From assembly GCF_020923435.1 (NCBI RefSeq), contig NZ_CP087263.1, positions 4,418,501 to 4,482,500 on the forward strand: DNA of 64,000 nt, given 5' to 3'. The notes below the pieces were generated by a model that made no database searches, had not been told where the DNA came from, and worked only from the letters and a program-made list of their open reading frames with translations. Positions within the stretch are counted from its first letter, which is position 1, and the number at the start of each line of letters is the position of its first letter. The position numbers and the translations under genes were made by a program. The DNA comes from Brevibacillus humidisoli (GTDB lineage: Bacteria; Bacillota; Bacilli; Brevibacillales; Brevibacillaceae). Shown piece after piece: positions 52,172-61,893 of the stretch.

Positions 52172-53668
52172 TTGATCTGGCCTGATTTTGCAGAAGTAAA
52201 GAACTACAGTTTCGAGTATCCACGTCTTCCTTTAGCGGCAAAAGTAAGCTGGCCGGATTCGCTTGATCCTTTTCATCTGCTCAAACAGCTTGCTTCCTCT
52301 CTGGAAGGGGCGGCTCTCCTGGAGAGCGGCCGTGCCGGGCGATACAGCTACCTGGGGTGGCAGCCGATCCTTAGCCTTCGCAGCAAAGGAGGCACGGCCA
52401 CCATCCGTTACGCCGACGGCACGGAGGAGACAGTCACCCACAGCCAACCGTTGACCGTCCTTCGTGAGCTGATGAAGTCCTATCGGGCGCCGAAACTGGC
52501 TGGGCTGCCCGATTTTTCAGGGGGGGCAGTCGGCTATCTAAGCTATGAGATGAACCGTTTTTTTGAACCTACCCTGCCGCAAACGGCAGACGACGACTTA
52601 CGACTGCCCGATCTCTATGTTATGATGTACGAAGATCTGCTCATCTTTGACCACGAGCAGCGGGAACTTATTTGCCTCACCCATCTTGCCGCCGACAGTC
52701 TGACAGAAGAGTCGTATCAGGTAGCTGCGGACAGGCTGATGACACATCTGCATCAGCTCACACAGCTCGTCACCCATGAGCCGACGGCAGATTGGGAAGA
52801 GCTTCGCAAACACCCACTGCAGTCCGACAAGCCGGCAGCGGTGTCGTTTGACCAGGAGAAGTTCGAAGCGGCTGTCCGCCGCGTGCAAGAGTACATTGCG
52901 CAAGGGGACGTCTTTCAGGTGAACTTGTCCGTGCGGCAATCGAAACCGGTAGACGCAAGCGCCGATCAGATATACGAGGTGCTGCGGCGGCTCAATCCGT
53001 CACCGTACATGGGCTACCTCCACTTCCCGGAGTTCCAGTTGGTGAGCGGTTCACCAGAACTGCTGATCAAAGTGAGGGACGGCTGGGTCAGCACCCGACC
53101 GATCGCTGGCACTCGCCCGCGCGGAAGAGATGAACGAGAGGACGAAGCCCTCGCCCGAGAACTGATCGACAATGAAAAGGAACGGGCGGAGCATGTGATG
53201 TTGGTGGACCTGGAGCGCAACGACCTGGGGCGCGTCTGTCGATACGGGAGCGTGGAAGTAAGTGAGTTCATGGTTGTCGAAAAGTACTCCCATGTGATGC
53301 ACATCGTTTCCCACGTTCGCGGTCAGCTGGCAGCGGGTAAAGATGCATACGAGGCGATAGCGGCTGCTTTTCCCGGCGGCACGATCACGGGCGCGCCAAA
53401 AGTGCGAACGATGGAGATCATCGACGAACTGGAGCCGGTTACCCGCGGCGTCTATACCGGTTCGATCGGCTGGTTTGGATTTGATGGAGACGTAGAGTTG
53501 AATATTGCAATCCGCACGATGATTGTCAAGGATGGACTAGCCCATGTTCAGGCTGGGGCCGGCATTGTGATTGATTCGTCTCCTGAGGCAGAGTACCGTG
53601 AGTCGTTGAAGAAAGCAGAGGCATTGTGGAAGGCGTTGGAGCTGAGTGAGTTGAGAATGAAGAGCTAG
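52172..53668 (+). CDS. pabB: aminodeoxychorismate synthase component I
   Basis: Chorismate-using enzyme that, with PabA, makes 4-amino-4-deoxychorismate for p-aminobenzoate. N-terminal [15 protein letters not shown]-terminal chorismate-binding core with [40 protein letters not shown] and [11 protein letters not shown]. The active-site motif is PIAGT (310-314), not the PIKGT of Escherichia coli PabB, so by sequence it is also TrpE-like; the pab/fol context decides. 498 aa. TTG 52172 with GGAG upstream. Confidence 0.87.
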   Translation: MIWPDFAEVKNYSFEYPRLPLAAKVSWPDSLDPFHLLKQLASSLEGAALLESGRAGRYSYLGWQPILSLRSKGGTATIRYADGTEETVTHSQPLTVLRELMKSYRAPKLAGLPDFSGGAVGYLSYEMNRFFEPTLPQTADDDLRLPDLYVMMYEDLLIFDHEQRELICLTHLAADSLTEESYQVAADRLMTHLHQLTQLVTHEPTADWEELRKHPLQSDKPAAVSFDQEKFEAAVRRVQEYIAQGDVFQVNLSVRQSKPVDASADQIYEVLRRLNPSPYMGYLHFPEFQLVSGSPELLIKVRDGWVSTRPIAGTRPRGRDEREDEALARELIDNEKERAEHVMLVDLERNDLGRVCRYGSVEVSEFMVVEKYSHVMHIVSHVRGQLAAGKDAYEAIAAAFPGGTITGAPKVRTMEIIDELEPVTRGVYTGSIGWFGFDGDVELNIAIRTMIVKDGLAHVQAGAGIVIDSSPEAEYRESLKKAEALWKALELSELRMKS

Positions 53669-53681
53669 GAGGAGAAGAGTT

Positions 53682-54272
53682 GTGATCGTGATGATTGACA
53701 ATTATGATTCGTTTACCTTTAACCTGGTGCAGTTTGTCGGTGAACTGGGCCAAGAACTGCTGGTTTATCGCAACGACAAGATTACGGTGGAGCAGATCGA
53801 GGCTCTCGCCCCTGATTACCTGATGATTTCCCCGGGACCCTGCACTCCCAACGAAGCGGGGATCAGCGTGGACGTGATCCGTCATTTTGCCGGAAAGATT
53901 CCGATTCTCGGCGTGTGTCTCGGACATCAATCGATTGGCCAGGTGTTTGGCGCAACCGTCAGCCGTGCCCAGCGTTTGATGCATGGCAAAACCTCAGAGG
54001 TATATCACGACGGAAAGACCCTTTTCGAAGGTATCCCCTCACCGTTTACGGCTGCCCGCTACCATTCCTTGATCCTGGAGGCGGACAGCATCCCGGATGT
54101 ACTGGAAGTAACGGCACGGACAGCAGAGGGAGAGGTAATGGCCGTCCGTCACAAGATCTACCCGATAGAAGGAGTCCAGTTTCACCCTGAGTCGATCATC
54201 ACGCAGTACGGCAAACAACTGCTTCAAAACTTCCTGTCGACATATTCCAGGGAACGGAGCCAGGCGATCTAA
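53682..54272 (+). CDS. pabA: aminodeoxychorismate/anthranilate synthase glutaminase
   Basis: Class I glutamine amidotransferase that supplies ammonia to PabB and, in Bacillales, usually also to anthranilate synthase. The catalytic triad is visible: Cys79 in GVCLGHQ, His168 and Glu170 in FHPES; the oxyanion motif is SPGPCTP. 196 aa. GTG 53682 follows TAGGAGGAG, 14 bases after pabB. A terminator follows, so pabC, normally the next gene, is separated by 3.3 kb. Confidence 0.93.
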   Translation: MIVMIDNYDSFTFNLVQFVGELGQELLVYRNDKITVEQIEALAPDYLMISPGPCTPNEAGISVDVIRHFAGKIPILGVCLGHQSIGQVFGATVSRAQRLMHGKTSEVYHDGKTLFEGIPSPFTAARYHSLILEADSIPDVLEVTARTAEGEVMAVRHKIYPIEGVQFHPESIITQYGKQLLQNFLSTYSRERSQAI

Positions 54273-54314
54273 TATCGGACCGGGCACACAAATACGTTGA
54301 TCATAAAGATAAAG

Positions 54315-54355
54315 CAGACACCTAGCCGTTGACGCTCAGGTGTCTGTTCGTTTTT
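54315..54355 (+). terminator. terminator after pabA
   Basis: Perfect 9-bp stem CAGACACCT / AGGTGTCTG across a 14-base loop, followed by TTCGTTTTT. It would cut the pab-fol operon in two. Confidence 0.75.
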
Positions 54356-54487
54356 GCCGGGTTCATACCAAGCAGCACCTGGTCCCAGTTTAGTTTGCCG
54401 TAGTACCCCGATCGTGTCATCATCAAATCTCCTCCATGCTGCGCAGCTCGGAACGAAAGACGTCAATCTCCTGATTACTCCTCCATC

Positions 54488-54536
54488 TTTGCATCATCGA
54501 CCAAATGTTTACACCCCTTTTACATATCGCTTTGCA
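54488..54536 (+). promoter_or_regulatory. Pho-box-like repeats upstream of phoX
   Basis: TTTACA at 54508 and 54519 and TTTGCA at 54531 form three direct repeats with 5-6 base spacing, and a further TTTGCA lies at 54488. This matches the TT(A/T/C)ACA repeats, about 11 bp apart, bound by the phosphate-starvation regulator PhoP in Bacillus. About 180 bases of leader without recognised features separate it from the phoX start. Confidence 0.68.
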
Positions 54537-54714
54537 TCTGCCGGCCAAAAGCCAGAAACGACGCGACTTCCCCCGCTACCCCTCATTTGTTTTCAGAAAA
54601 GCTGGAATTCACAACAACTTTATCTCCCGTTTACGGATGGTAAAAAGTAGGCCCGTACAATCAAGGATGTATGGTCTCGTTATCATCCGATTGAGAAAAG
54701 GGAGCGATGAGCGA

Positions 54715-56391
54715 ATGGAAGTAAATCGTCGACAGTTTTTGGGCTACCTGGGGAAAGGGGCAGCCGCTTTGGCCGTCGCCTCTGCTGGTCTGGGCAGTTT
54801 GAGCGGACAGGCAGAAGCAAAGACGGCAGACCATCTGTTCGGTTTTGAAAAGACGAAGAAGACCAAGAAGACCGTTGGTTTTTTTAAACCGATCGAACAT
54901 ACCACCAAAGATGATCTCGTGCTGCCAGAAGGGTTCAAATACGATGTGGTTGCTGCTTTCGGAGACAAGATCAACGAGAAGGGCGACACCTTTGGGTTTA
55001 ACAACGACTTCACCCTTTACTTCCCGATCGACGGCTCCAGCGAGCGGGGCCTGCTCTGGGTCAATCACGAATACACCAATCCAATGTTTGTAGAAGGGCC
55101 AAAACAAGGCGGCAAGTACACCGCGAAGCAAATCGAACAACTGCTGTACAACCAGGGTGGCTCAATCATCGAAGTATATCGCGACAGCGACGGCGTATGG
55201 AAGATGGATACCAGCTCCAAGCACGCCCGCCGCATTACCGGTCTCACACCTTTCCAACTGACCGGTCCGGCCGCAGGATCGAAAGCGGTGAATGGAGCCA
55301 CGAAGGCGCAAGGAACGTTTGCCAACTGTTCAGGGGGCAAGACATTGTGGAACACGGTGCTCTCCTGTGAGGAGAACTACGAGTATACGGCAAAGGATGC
55401 CGGGCTTGATGCAACCCATTACGGCTGGGTAGTGGAAGTGGCGCCGTTTGATGAATCTTTCGCGGTACGCAAACATACGTCACTCGGTCGGTTCAACCAT
55501 GAGAACACTGCGATGGGTCTCACCAAGGATGGCCGTGTCGCTGTCTACATGGGTGATGACAAAAAAGATGCGGGTGTGTACAAGTTTATTTCCAAAGGCA
55601 AATACGATGAAGCGGCCGGCTTGAAAAACTCCGCTCTCTTGGAAGAGGGAACGCTTTACGCCGCCAATCTGAAAAAAGGCGTCTGGGTAGAGCTGACCAT
55701 CGAAGCGGTGCAAAAGGCATTGGCCAGCGAGTCGTTTAAAGTTCCGTACAATGTCGGCTACAGCAAAGAAGAGTTGGTCGCGATGTTCCAGACACAGGCC
55801 GATGTTTTGGTCCACACGCACGAAGCAGCGATGATCCTCGGCGCTACGCCGACTGACCGTCCGGAAGATGTAGAGATCAGTCCGTTTGACAACACCATCT
55901 TCATCGCTCATACCAACAATGATAAACACGGCAACATCCATGGTCACATCACTCGCTTCTTCGAACAGGACGGCGATCTGGGAGCGATGCAGTTCAACTT
56001 TGAGATCTTTGCGGCAGGCGGCCGTCAGAGCGGGTTTAGTGCGCCCGACAACCTGACCTTCGACAGCAACGGCAACCTCTGGACCGTTACGGACATCTCC
56101 GGCAGCAGCATGAACAAAGGCGTATTCGTGCCGTTTGCCAACAACGGCATGTATGTGATTCCAACGTCGGGTGATCATCAGGGAGAAGCGTTCCAATTCG
56201 CTTCCGCTCCGGTAGATGCAGAATTGACCGGTCCCTGGTTTACGCCGGATGAAAAAACACTGTTCTTGGCTGTACAGCATCCAGGTGAGCAGTCTGACAG
56301 CTTGAACGAATTGACCAGTAAATGGCCGCATCGTCCTGGGGATACCATTCCCCGCCCTGCTGTCGTCGCCATTACCGGTTTCAAATTTTAG
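54715..56391 (+). CDS. phoX: PhoX-family alkaline phosphatase, Tat-exported
   Basis: Secreted phosphatase, probably calcium/iron-dependent like other PhoX proteins. The N-terminal twin-arginine signal VNRRQFLGYLGKGAAALAV ends near GQAEA. The mature protein has the PhoX/DUF839 pattern with WVNHEYTNP, LSCEENYE, GRFNHENTA, RVAVYMGDD, SPFDNTIFIAHTN and SAPDNLTFDSNGNLW. 558 aa. The frame opens at 54505, but AAAGGGAG and the signal peptide fix ATG 54715. Followed by tatA and tatC, its likely export route, and preceded by a Pho box. Confidence 0.92.
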   Translation: MEVNRRQFLGYLGKGAAALAVASAGLGSLSGQAEAKTADHLFGFEKTKKTKKTVGFFKPIEHTTKDDLVLPEGFKYDVVAAFGDKINEKGDTFGFNNDFTLYFPIDGSSERGLLWVNHEYTNPMFVEGPKQGGKYTAKQIEQLLYNQGGSIIEVYRDSDGVWKMDTSSKHARRITGLTPFQLTGPAAGSKAVNGATKAQGTFANCSGGKTLWNTVLSCEENYEYTAKDAGLDATHYGWVVEVAPFDESFAVRKHTSLGRFNHENTAMGLTKDGRVAVYMGDDKKDAGVYKFISKGKYDEAAGLKNSALLEEGTLYAANLKKGVWVELTIEAVQKALASESFKVPYNVGYSKEELVAMFQTQADVLVHTHEAAMILGATPTDRPEDVEISPFDNTIFIAHTNNDKHGNIHGHITRFFEQDGDLGAMQFNFEIFAAGGRQSGFSAPDNLTFDSNGNLWTVTDISGSSMNKGVFVPFANNGMYVIPTSGDHQGEAFQFASAPVDAELTGPWFTPDEKTLFLAVQHPGEQSDSLNELTSKWPHRPGDTIPRPAVVAITGFKF

Positions 56392-56404
56392 GAGTTGAGC
56401 GACT

Positions 56405-56656
56405 ATGTTATCCAGCATCGGAATTCCCGGTTTGATCCTCATCCTGATCATCGCCCTTGTGATTTTTGGTCCCAGCAAACTGCCGGAAATCGGACGTGCG
56501 TTTGGGCGCACACTGACGGAGTTTAAGACGGCAGCCAAAGATTTAACCAAGGATGATGCGGATGAAAAGAAGGAGAAACCTGTCGAAACAAGTTCACGGA
56601 CAGAGACAGCCGTGTTGACCGAGGGATCTGCGGAAATCGCTAAGCGGGTCAACTAA
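56405..56656 (+). CDS. tatA: twin-arginine translocase subunit TatA
   Basis: Pore-forming component of the Tat export system. 83 aa: one membrane helix ([15 protein letters not shown]), the [14 protein letters not shown] hinge and amphipathic helix, and a charged tail. ATG 56405 follows TAGGAGTTGAG. 13 bases after phoX. With TatC it should form a minimal TatAC translocase as in Bacillus. Confidence 0.93.
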   Translation: MLSSIGIPGLILILIIALVIFGPSKLPEIGRAFGRTLTEFKTAAKDLTKDDADEKKEKPVETSSRTETAVLTEGSAEIAKRVN

Positions 56657-56779
56657 GCTGCATAGGAGGAGACGGGGCAGTGCGGACAGCGCGCTGCCTT
56701 CGTCGTTTCAGCAAGGTGATTTGGTTCTGGTAAACACAGGAGTGGAATTAGTAGATGCATGAGGAGAGGAGAATGTGCG

Positions 56780-57526
56780 GTGGATCAGCGTAAAATGAAC
56801 GTGATCGAGCATCTCGGCGACCTGCGGAAGCGTCTGATCATCGTGATCGGCTTCTTTTTTGTCAGCCTGATCATCTGTTTCTTGTTTGTTGACCATATTT
56901 ATCACTTTTTGGCCAATCGTTCCGAAGAGAAGCTGGCCATCCTCGGTCCGACCGATATCCTATCGATCTATCTCAAGCTGGCTGGTATCGGTGCGGTTGC
57001 TTTTACGATTCCAGTCGCTGCCTATCAGATGTGGCGGTTTGTGGAGCCGGCATTGACGGAGCGAGAGCGGAGAGTAACCTTGATGTATGTCCCCGCTTTG
57101 TTCTTGTTGTTTGTGGCGGGACTTAGTTTCTCTTATTTTGTGCTGTTTCCGATGACGTATCAGTTTGTACTGGGACTCTCAAACGGCAACTTTGACTTGG
57201 TGATTACCGCTAACGACTATTTCCGTTTTATGATTAACCTCTCTCTGCCGTTTGGCTTTCTGTTTGAACTGCCGGTTGTGGTCTTGTTTTTAAGCCACCT
57301 CGGACTGCTCAACCCGCATCGGCTGGCAAAGTTGCGCAAGCCGGCCTACTTTTTGCTATGCGTCATTTCCATCACGATTACACCGCCTGATTTTGTCTCT
57401 GACGTACTGGTGATTGTTCCGCTGCTCGCGCTGTACGAGATCAGCATCTCCCTCTCCCGACTGATCCATGGAAAGCGGCTGAAACAGCAAGCGGAGACTG
57501 CCCTTTCCGGGGAAAGCATGGTATGA
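56780..57526 (+). CDS. tatC: twin-arginine translocase subunit TatC
   Basis: Tat signal receptor in the membrane. It starts with the conserved MNVIEHLGDLRKRLI cytoplasmic segment; six hydrophobic helices follow, with FVEPALTERERR and the conserved Glu in FLFELPVVV. 248 aa. The frame is open from ATG 56759, but GAGGAGAGGAG at 56761-56771 points to GTG 56780. 22 bases (or 37, by start) before pabC. Confidence 0.93.
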   Translation: MDQRKMNVIEHLGDLRKRLIIVIGFFFVSLIICFLFVDHIYHFLANRSEEKLAILGPTDILSIYLKLAGIGAVAFTIPVAAYQMWRFVEPALTERERRVTLMYVPALFLLFVAGLSFSYFVLFPMTYQFVLGLSNGNFDLVITANDYFRFMINLSLPFGFLFELPVVVLFLSHLGLLNPHRLAKLRKPAYFLLCVISITITPPDFVSDVLVIVPLLALYEISISLSRLIHGKRLKQQAETALSGESMV

Positions 57527-57562
57527 TACAGACAATGAGACTACCATGTGACGGTGAGAGAG

Positions 57563-58408
57563 ATGTTGGTGTACCTAAACAGTCAGATTGTCCCGATCGA
57601 AGAGGCCAGGATATCGGCAGTTGACCACGGCTTTCTGTACGGGGTGGGACTTTTTGAGACCATGCGGGTCTACAACAGGCGAATGTTTCTGTGGGAACGC
57701 CACCTCGATCGGTTAAAGCAGGGGCTCGACGCGCTGCAGATTCGCCTTCCTTGGACCGATCAAGAGCTGCTGCAAGCGGTGGAACAGACGGTTGACGCCA
57801 ACGGTTTGCGCGATGCTTATGTCCGGCTCGATATCACAGCCGGTCCGGAAGGGTTGGGGCTCATCGCGGAAGGATACACTCGTCCCACTCTGCTGGTCTA
57901 TGCCAAGCCGGTGCCGCCGATTGCCGAACCGCCATCGTCCAAGAAGCTGCAGATCGTCTCCATTCCCCGCCAGACGGTGGAAGGAAAACAGCGCTACAAA
58001 TCGCATACGTTTGTCAACAATGTCCTGGCCAAGCTGGAGGTCGGCTCCGATCCCGGTGTGGAAGGACTTTTTCTCACCACAGAGGGGTTTGTCTGCGAGG
58101 GGATTGTCAGCAACATTTTTTGGGTAAAACATAATAGGCTGTATACGCCGGCACTGTCGACTGGGATTCTCGCCGGGATTACCCGCAGCTTTGTGATCGA
58201 TTTGGCCTGCGAGCAGGGACTGGAAGTGCGGGAAGGAGAGTATGTACCCGAAGCGTTACGATCAGCAGACGAGGCATTTCTGACCAATTCGATCCAGGAA
58301 ATCGTTCCGGTCAGTCACATCAATCAATCTCCTCTGACTAGTACTGGAGGACCGATTACGCTCAAGTTGCGCCAGGCATATCGTCAATCGGTAGAATTGC
58401 TTGGGTAA
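57563..58408 (+). CDS. pabC: aminodeoxychorismate lyase
   Basis: PLP enzyme that splits aminodeoxychorismate into p-aminobenzoate and pyruvate. Fold type IV aminotransferase: DHGFLYGVGLFETMRVY near the start, the PLP lysine in RYKSHTFVNNV, EGIVSNIFWV and STGILAGITR, and FLTNSIQEIVPV. A branched-chain or D-amino acid aminotransferase has a similar sequence; location before folP favours PabC. 281 aa from ATG 57563 (after GGTGA); GTG 57548 is an in-frame alternative. Probably transcribed with tatC. Confidence 0.88.
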   Translation: MLVYLNSQIVPIEEARISAVDHGFLYGVGLFETMRVYNRRMFLWERHLDRLKQGLDALQIRLPWTDQELLQAVEQTVDANGLRDAYVRLDITAGPEGLGLIAEGYTRPTLLVYAKPVPPIAEPPSSKKLQIVSIPRQTVEGKQRYKSHTFVNNVLAKLEVGSDPGVEGLFLTTEGFVCEGIVSNIFWVKHNRLYTPALSTGILAGITRSFVIDLACEQGLEVREGEYVPEALRSADEAFLTNSIQEIVPVSHINQSPLTSTGGPITLKLRQAYRQSVELLG

Positions 58409-58449
58409 TTGTGGTATGCTATCGACAACATGTAAGAGAGGGACGCAGA

Positions 58450-59667
58450 ATGATGATGCACAATCCTTACCCCGTACACGAACTGACCCAGGATTCGGTT
58501 GCGGCTGAGTTGAGGCAAGCCGGCATTGCTGCCGACCAAACAGCACTGCTGACCGCTAAGGGAGAAACACGGCTGATCCATGTGGAAAACATGTCCCGTC
58601 AAGCGGCCGAGCTGCTTCAACAGACGATTCGGGATTGCGGAGGAGACGGGATCATCCAGGAGTCATGGACGGACATGGATGGGGAGAAGTGGAGCGCTCT
58701 GCTGACAGCCACCCGCCAACAGTGGGACGATCTGTTGGACAAGCTGCACAGCCGACCACATGGCCTGGACCGACTAGGGATGGAGATTGCCGAGCTGTTT
58801 CACCGCAGGCAGCAGTTGCGTGAGCGCCGGCAGCTTGTCTGTGGGCCGCACACGCTGCCGCTTGGACAGCGAACCTTGGTGATGGGCATCCTCAATGTCA
58901 CGCCGGATTCGTTCTCCGACGGAGGACGATTTGCCGCTCTTGACCGTGCACTTGCCCACGCTCACGAACTGGTGGCAGCGGGAGCAGATATCATTGACAT
59001 CGGCGGCGAGTCAACTCGTCCGGGAGCGGAACCCGTTGAGTTGGCGGAGGAGCTGGCACGCGTACTGCCAATCATTGAGGCGCTTGCCCGCGAGTGTCCT
59101 GTTCCCCTATCCATCGATACGTACAAGGCAGAAGTAGCCAGACAGGCAGTCGCATCCGGCGCCCACATCATCAACGACGTGTGGGGAGCAAAGCGAGACC
59201 CGATGATGGCTGCGGTCGCGGCCCGTTTGGACGTTCCCTTGATCCTGATGCATAATCGGACGGATATGAACTACACCCATTTTTTCAGCGACATGGTTCG
59301 CGATCTGCGGGGATCGGTGCAGGTTGCCCGTGAAGCCGGAGTAAGAGACGACCAGATCATCCTTGATCCCGGCATTGGTTTTGCCAAAACGCTGGAGCAC
59401 AACTTGGAGACCATGCGTCGCCTTGACGATCTTGTCTCCTTGGGTTATCCGGTTCTGCTCGGCACATCGCGCAAATCGATGATTGGCCGTGTGCTTGATC
59501 TGCCGGTGGAGGAACGGCTGGAAGGGACGGCGGCGACTGTCGCCCTCGGTGCGGCCAAAGGCTGCCATATCGTACGTGTCCACGACGTCAAACAGATGAA
59601 ACGAGTCGTCACGATGATGGATGCGATGCTAAAAGGGGGCCATCCCGTTGGACAAGCTGTACTTTAA
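58450..59667 (+). CDS. folP: dihydropteroate synthase with N-terminal extension
   Basis: Joins p-aminobenzoate to the pterin pyrophosphate made by FolK; the target of sulfonamides. The TIM-barrel core runs from about residue 140 to 405: MGILNVTPDSFSDGG, IDIGGESTRPG, IIDPGIGFAKT-type ILDPGIGFAKT, LLGTSRKSMIG and RVHDV. Ahead of it is an extra region of about 115-120 residues, absent from the short Bacillus enzyme, that I cannot assign. 405 aa. ATG 58450 follows AGAGAGGGA. The end overlaps folB by 20 bases. Confidence 0.92.
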   Translation: MMMHNPYPVHELTQDSVAAELRQAGIAADQTALLTAKGETRLIHVENMSRQAAELLQQTIRDCGGDGIIQESWTDMDGEKWSALLTATRQQWDDLLDKLHSRPHGLDRLGMEIAELFHRRQQLRERRQLVCGPHTLPLGQRTLVMGILNVTPDSFSDGGRFAALDRALAHAHELVAAGADIIDIGGESTRPGAEPVELAEELARVLPIIEALARECPVPLSIDTYKAEVARQAVASGAHIINDVWGAKRDPMMAAVAARLDVPLILMHNRTDMNYTHFFSDMVRDLRGSVQVAREAGVRDDQIILDPGIGFAKTLEHNLETMRRLDDLVSLGYPVLLGTSRKSMIGRVLDLPVEERLEGTAATVALGAAKGCHIVRVHDVKQMKRVVTMMDAMLKGGHPVGQAVL

Positions 59668-60022
59668 CCGCATGTCGTTCTACGGCTATCATGGTGTGTT
59701 TGCTGCGGAGGCACAGCTTGGGCAGCGGTTTTATGTCGATTTGGAACTGTCGCTCGACCTCTCTCGGGCGGGCAGCAGTGATGATCTGCAGGATACGGTC
59801 AACTATGCCGAGATCTTTGAGCAGGTGAGAGCGATCGTCGAGGAGGAGCGCTATCAGTTGATCGAAAAGCTGACCCAGCGCATTGCCGAACAACTGCTCG
59901 CCACCTTTCCACTTGCAGAGGCCAAGGTAACTGTAACCAAGCCCAATCCGCCGATTAACGGCCATTATGAGTCGGTTGCGATTGAGATGGTACGCAGACG
60001 CGGGGATGGGCAGACGAAATGA
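59648..60022 (+). CDS. folB: dihydroneopterin aldolase
   Basis: Cleaves dihydroneopterin to hydroxymethyl-dihydropterin. 124 aa with the family pattern FYGYHGVFAAEAQLGQRFYVDLEL, TVNYAEIFE and VTVTKPNPPI. TTG 59648 follows AAGGGGG and lies within the end of folP. Confidence 0.93.
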   Translation: MDKLYFNRMSFYGYHGVFAAEAQLGQRFYVDLELSLDLSRAGSSDDLQDTVNYAEIFEQVRAIVEEERYQLIEKLTQRIAEQLLATFPLAEAKVTVTKPNPPINGHYESVAIEMVRRRGDGQTK

Positions 60023-60549
60023 CGGTGCGTGTTTACCTCGCTTTGGGATCGAACATCGGAGACCGCCCACAAAATCTTCGTCGAGCGGTTCAACTGCTTG
60101 ATGCGACGGAAACCATCTCGGTACAAAAACTCTCAGCCGTCTACGAGACAGAGCCAGTCGGGTACGAGGAACAACCCGCCTTTCTTAATATGGTGATTGC
60201 GGCCGACACGGAACTGACGCCATCTCAACTGCTGGAAGCAGTGCTCGCCGTTGAGACGCAGATGGGACGGGTCCGTACCATTCGTTGGGGGCCGCGCTTG
60301 ATCGACATTGACATCCTGCTGTACGGACGGGAAACCGTCAACTCGCCTAATCTGCAGATCCCCCATCCGCGCATGCCGGAACGTGGATTCGTCCTGATTC
60401 CGCTGCGCGATGTATGGGGAGAAGAAGATGTACTGCCGTTCTTTGACAAGCCGCTGCAGGAGTATATCGAGACTCTTGCACTGGACAAGGAGGTGCACGT
60501 ATGGGGGACGCTCGACTGGGGAACCGGATCCGGGCCTTCCGCAAGCTGA
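60019..60549 (+). CDS. folK: hydroxymethyldihydropterin pyrophosphokinase
   Basis: Activates the pterin for FolP by ATP-dependent pyrophosphorylation. Motifs LALGSNIGDR, VYETEPVGYEEQPAFLNMV, RWGPRLIDIDILLYG and IPHPRMPERGFVLIPL are all visible. 176 aa. ATG overlaps the folB stop (ATGA), and the 3' end overlaps the next gene by 49 bases. Confidence 0.95.
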   Translation: MTVRVYLALGSNIGDRPQNLRRAVQLLDATETISVQKLSAVYETEPVGYEEQPAFLNMVIAADTELTPSQLLEAVLAVETQMGRVRTIRWGPRLIDIDILLYGRETVNSPNLQIPHPRMPERGFVLIPLRDVWGEEDVLPFFDKPLQEYIETLALDKEVHVWGTLDWGTGSGPSAS

Positions 60550-60722
60550 AAGGATATACCCAACAATCGTTGGCAGAGGAAATGGGTGTTTCGCTTGCGC
60601 TTGTTGGATCGCTGGAAAGGGGAACCAAAACACCATCTGAGAGAGTCTTGCGCAAGATCGCCAGCACTTTACAGGTCGAACTAGAGGAATTGTGTGCTAT
60701 AACTGATAAAAAGGGTTTGTAA
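60501..60722 (+). CDS. small Xre-family DNA-binding protein (YazB-like)
   Basis: 73-aa helix-turn-helix protein (GNRIRAFRKLKGYTQQSLAEEMGVSLALVGSLERG). It corresponds in place and size to yazB of B. subtilis, whose role is unknown. AAGGAGGTG before ATG 60501 is very strong, although the gene starts inside folK; the long overlap is common at this locus. Confidence 0.88.
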   Translation: MGDARLGNRIRAFRKLKGYTQQSLAEEMGVSLALVGSLERGTKTPSERVLRKIASTLQVELEELCAITDKKGL

Positions 60723-60766
60723 ATAAAACGTGATATATTCTCTGGAAAGGAGGCGTGCAACCTGCG

Positions 60767-61795
60767 ATGAAAATCGGGACGATTGAACTGAAAAACAATG
60801 TTGTTCTAGCACCGATGGCCGGGGTATGCAATCCGGCGTTTCGTCTGATTGCCAAAGAGTTTGGAACCGGTCTGGTTTGTGCTGAGATGGTTAGCGACAA
60901 GGGAATTGTGCACGGAAACAAGAAGACGATGGATATGTTGTTCGTGGACGAACGGGAGAAACCGCTCAGCCTGCAGATTTTTGGCGGTGACAGGGAAACG
61001 TTGGTGGAAGCGGCCAAGTATGTAGACCAACACACCAACGCTGACATCATCGATATCAACATGGGATGTCCCGTGCCGAAAATCGTCAACTGTGAAGCGG
61101 GTGCACGACTTTTGCTGGATCCGAATAAGATTTATGAAGTCGTCTCTGCGGTCGTCGATGCGGTCGACAAACCTGTAACGGTGAAGATGCGGCTCGGCTG
61201 GGATGATGAGCACCTGTACGCCATTGAAAACGCACAGGCGATCGAGCGGGCCGGGGCTCAAGCGATTGCCGTACACGGCCGTACCCGCGTGCAGATGTAC
61301 AAGGGAAAAGCTGATTGGAACTGGATTGGCAGGGTGAAGGAGGCCGTAAAGATACCCGTGATTGGCAACGGGGATGTCGCCACACCAGAAGACGCCCGCA
61401 ACATGTTGGACACAACGGGGTGTGACGGTGTGATGATCGGACGCGCCGCACTCGGAAACCCGTGGATGTTGTACCGAACCATCCAGTATCTGACGACAGG
61501 TGAACTGCCGTCGGAGCCGACGCCGCGCGAGAAAGTGGAGATTTGTCTGCTGCATGCAGAGCGGCTGATCCAGTTAAAAGGACCGCGCGTAGGGGTACTG
61601 GAGATGCGCAAGCACGCAGCCTGGTATCTAAAAGGACTGCCGGGCTCAACCCACACGAAAAACGTGATTAACCAAGTGGAGACAGAAGAAGCATTGCGCC
61701 GTGCCTTGCTCGATTACGTCGAATGGGTGGAGCGCAGGCCAGATGATCAGGCAGAATCGGCGGAACAGGAAGAGGTTCAGGTTGCCAATTACTAA
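60767..61795 (+). CDS. dusB: tRNA dihydrouridine synthase DusB
   Basis: FMN enzyme that reduces uridines in tRNA. TIM-barrel N-terminal half with [24 protein letters not shown], the catalytic Cys101 in [30 protein letters not shown] and [13 protein letters not shown]; helical C-terminal half. 342 aa. AAAGGAGG lies closer to a GTG at 60755, but the conserved MKIG start and spacing favour ATG 60767. Position before lysS matches yacF. Confidence 0.93.
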   Translation: MKIGTIELKNNVVLAPMAGVCNPAFRLIAKEFGTGLVCAEMVSDKGIVHGNKKTMDMLFVDEREKPLSLQIFGGDRETLVEAAKYVDQHTNADIIDINMGCPVPKIVNCEAGARLLLDPNKIYEVVSAVVDAVDKPVTVKMRLGWDDEHLYAIENAQAIERAGAQAIAVHGRTRVQMYKGKADWNWIGRVKEAVKIPVIGNGDVATPEDARNMLDTTGCDGVMIGRAALGNPWMLYRTIQYLTTGELPSEPTPREKVEICLLHAERLIQLKGPRVGVLEMRKHAAWYLKGLPGSTHTKNVINQVETEEALRRALLDYVEWVERRPDDQAESAEQEEVQVANY

Positions 61796-61808
61796 GCAAA
61801 TCCAATCA

Positions 61809-61837
61809 TTGACAACCCTACCTTCATATCCTATAAT
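61809..61837 (+). promoter_or_regulatory. greA promoter P1
   Basis: Perfect TTGACA (61809-61814), a 17-bp spacer, then perfect TATAAT (61832-61837). Confidence 0.85.
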
Positions 61838-61857
61838 ACGTCGTATTATCGCATCAG

Positions 61858-61882
61858 AGCTGCCAGTAGCCTGGCAGCTTTC
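61858..61882 (+). terminator. hairpin in the P1 leader or after dusB
   Basis: Perfect 8-bp stem AGCTGCCA / TGGCAGCT with a six-base loop and a short T-run (three T, then C). It could end dusB read-through or attenuate transcripts from P1. Confidence 0.6.
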
Positions 61883-61893
61883 CCTATGACCGT

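Noticed and set aside
55480..56652. 390-codon open frame on the minus strand across phoX and tatA
   Set aside because: It overlaps two well-supported genes over their full conserved regions and has no recognisable motif or start signal.
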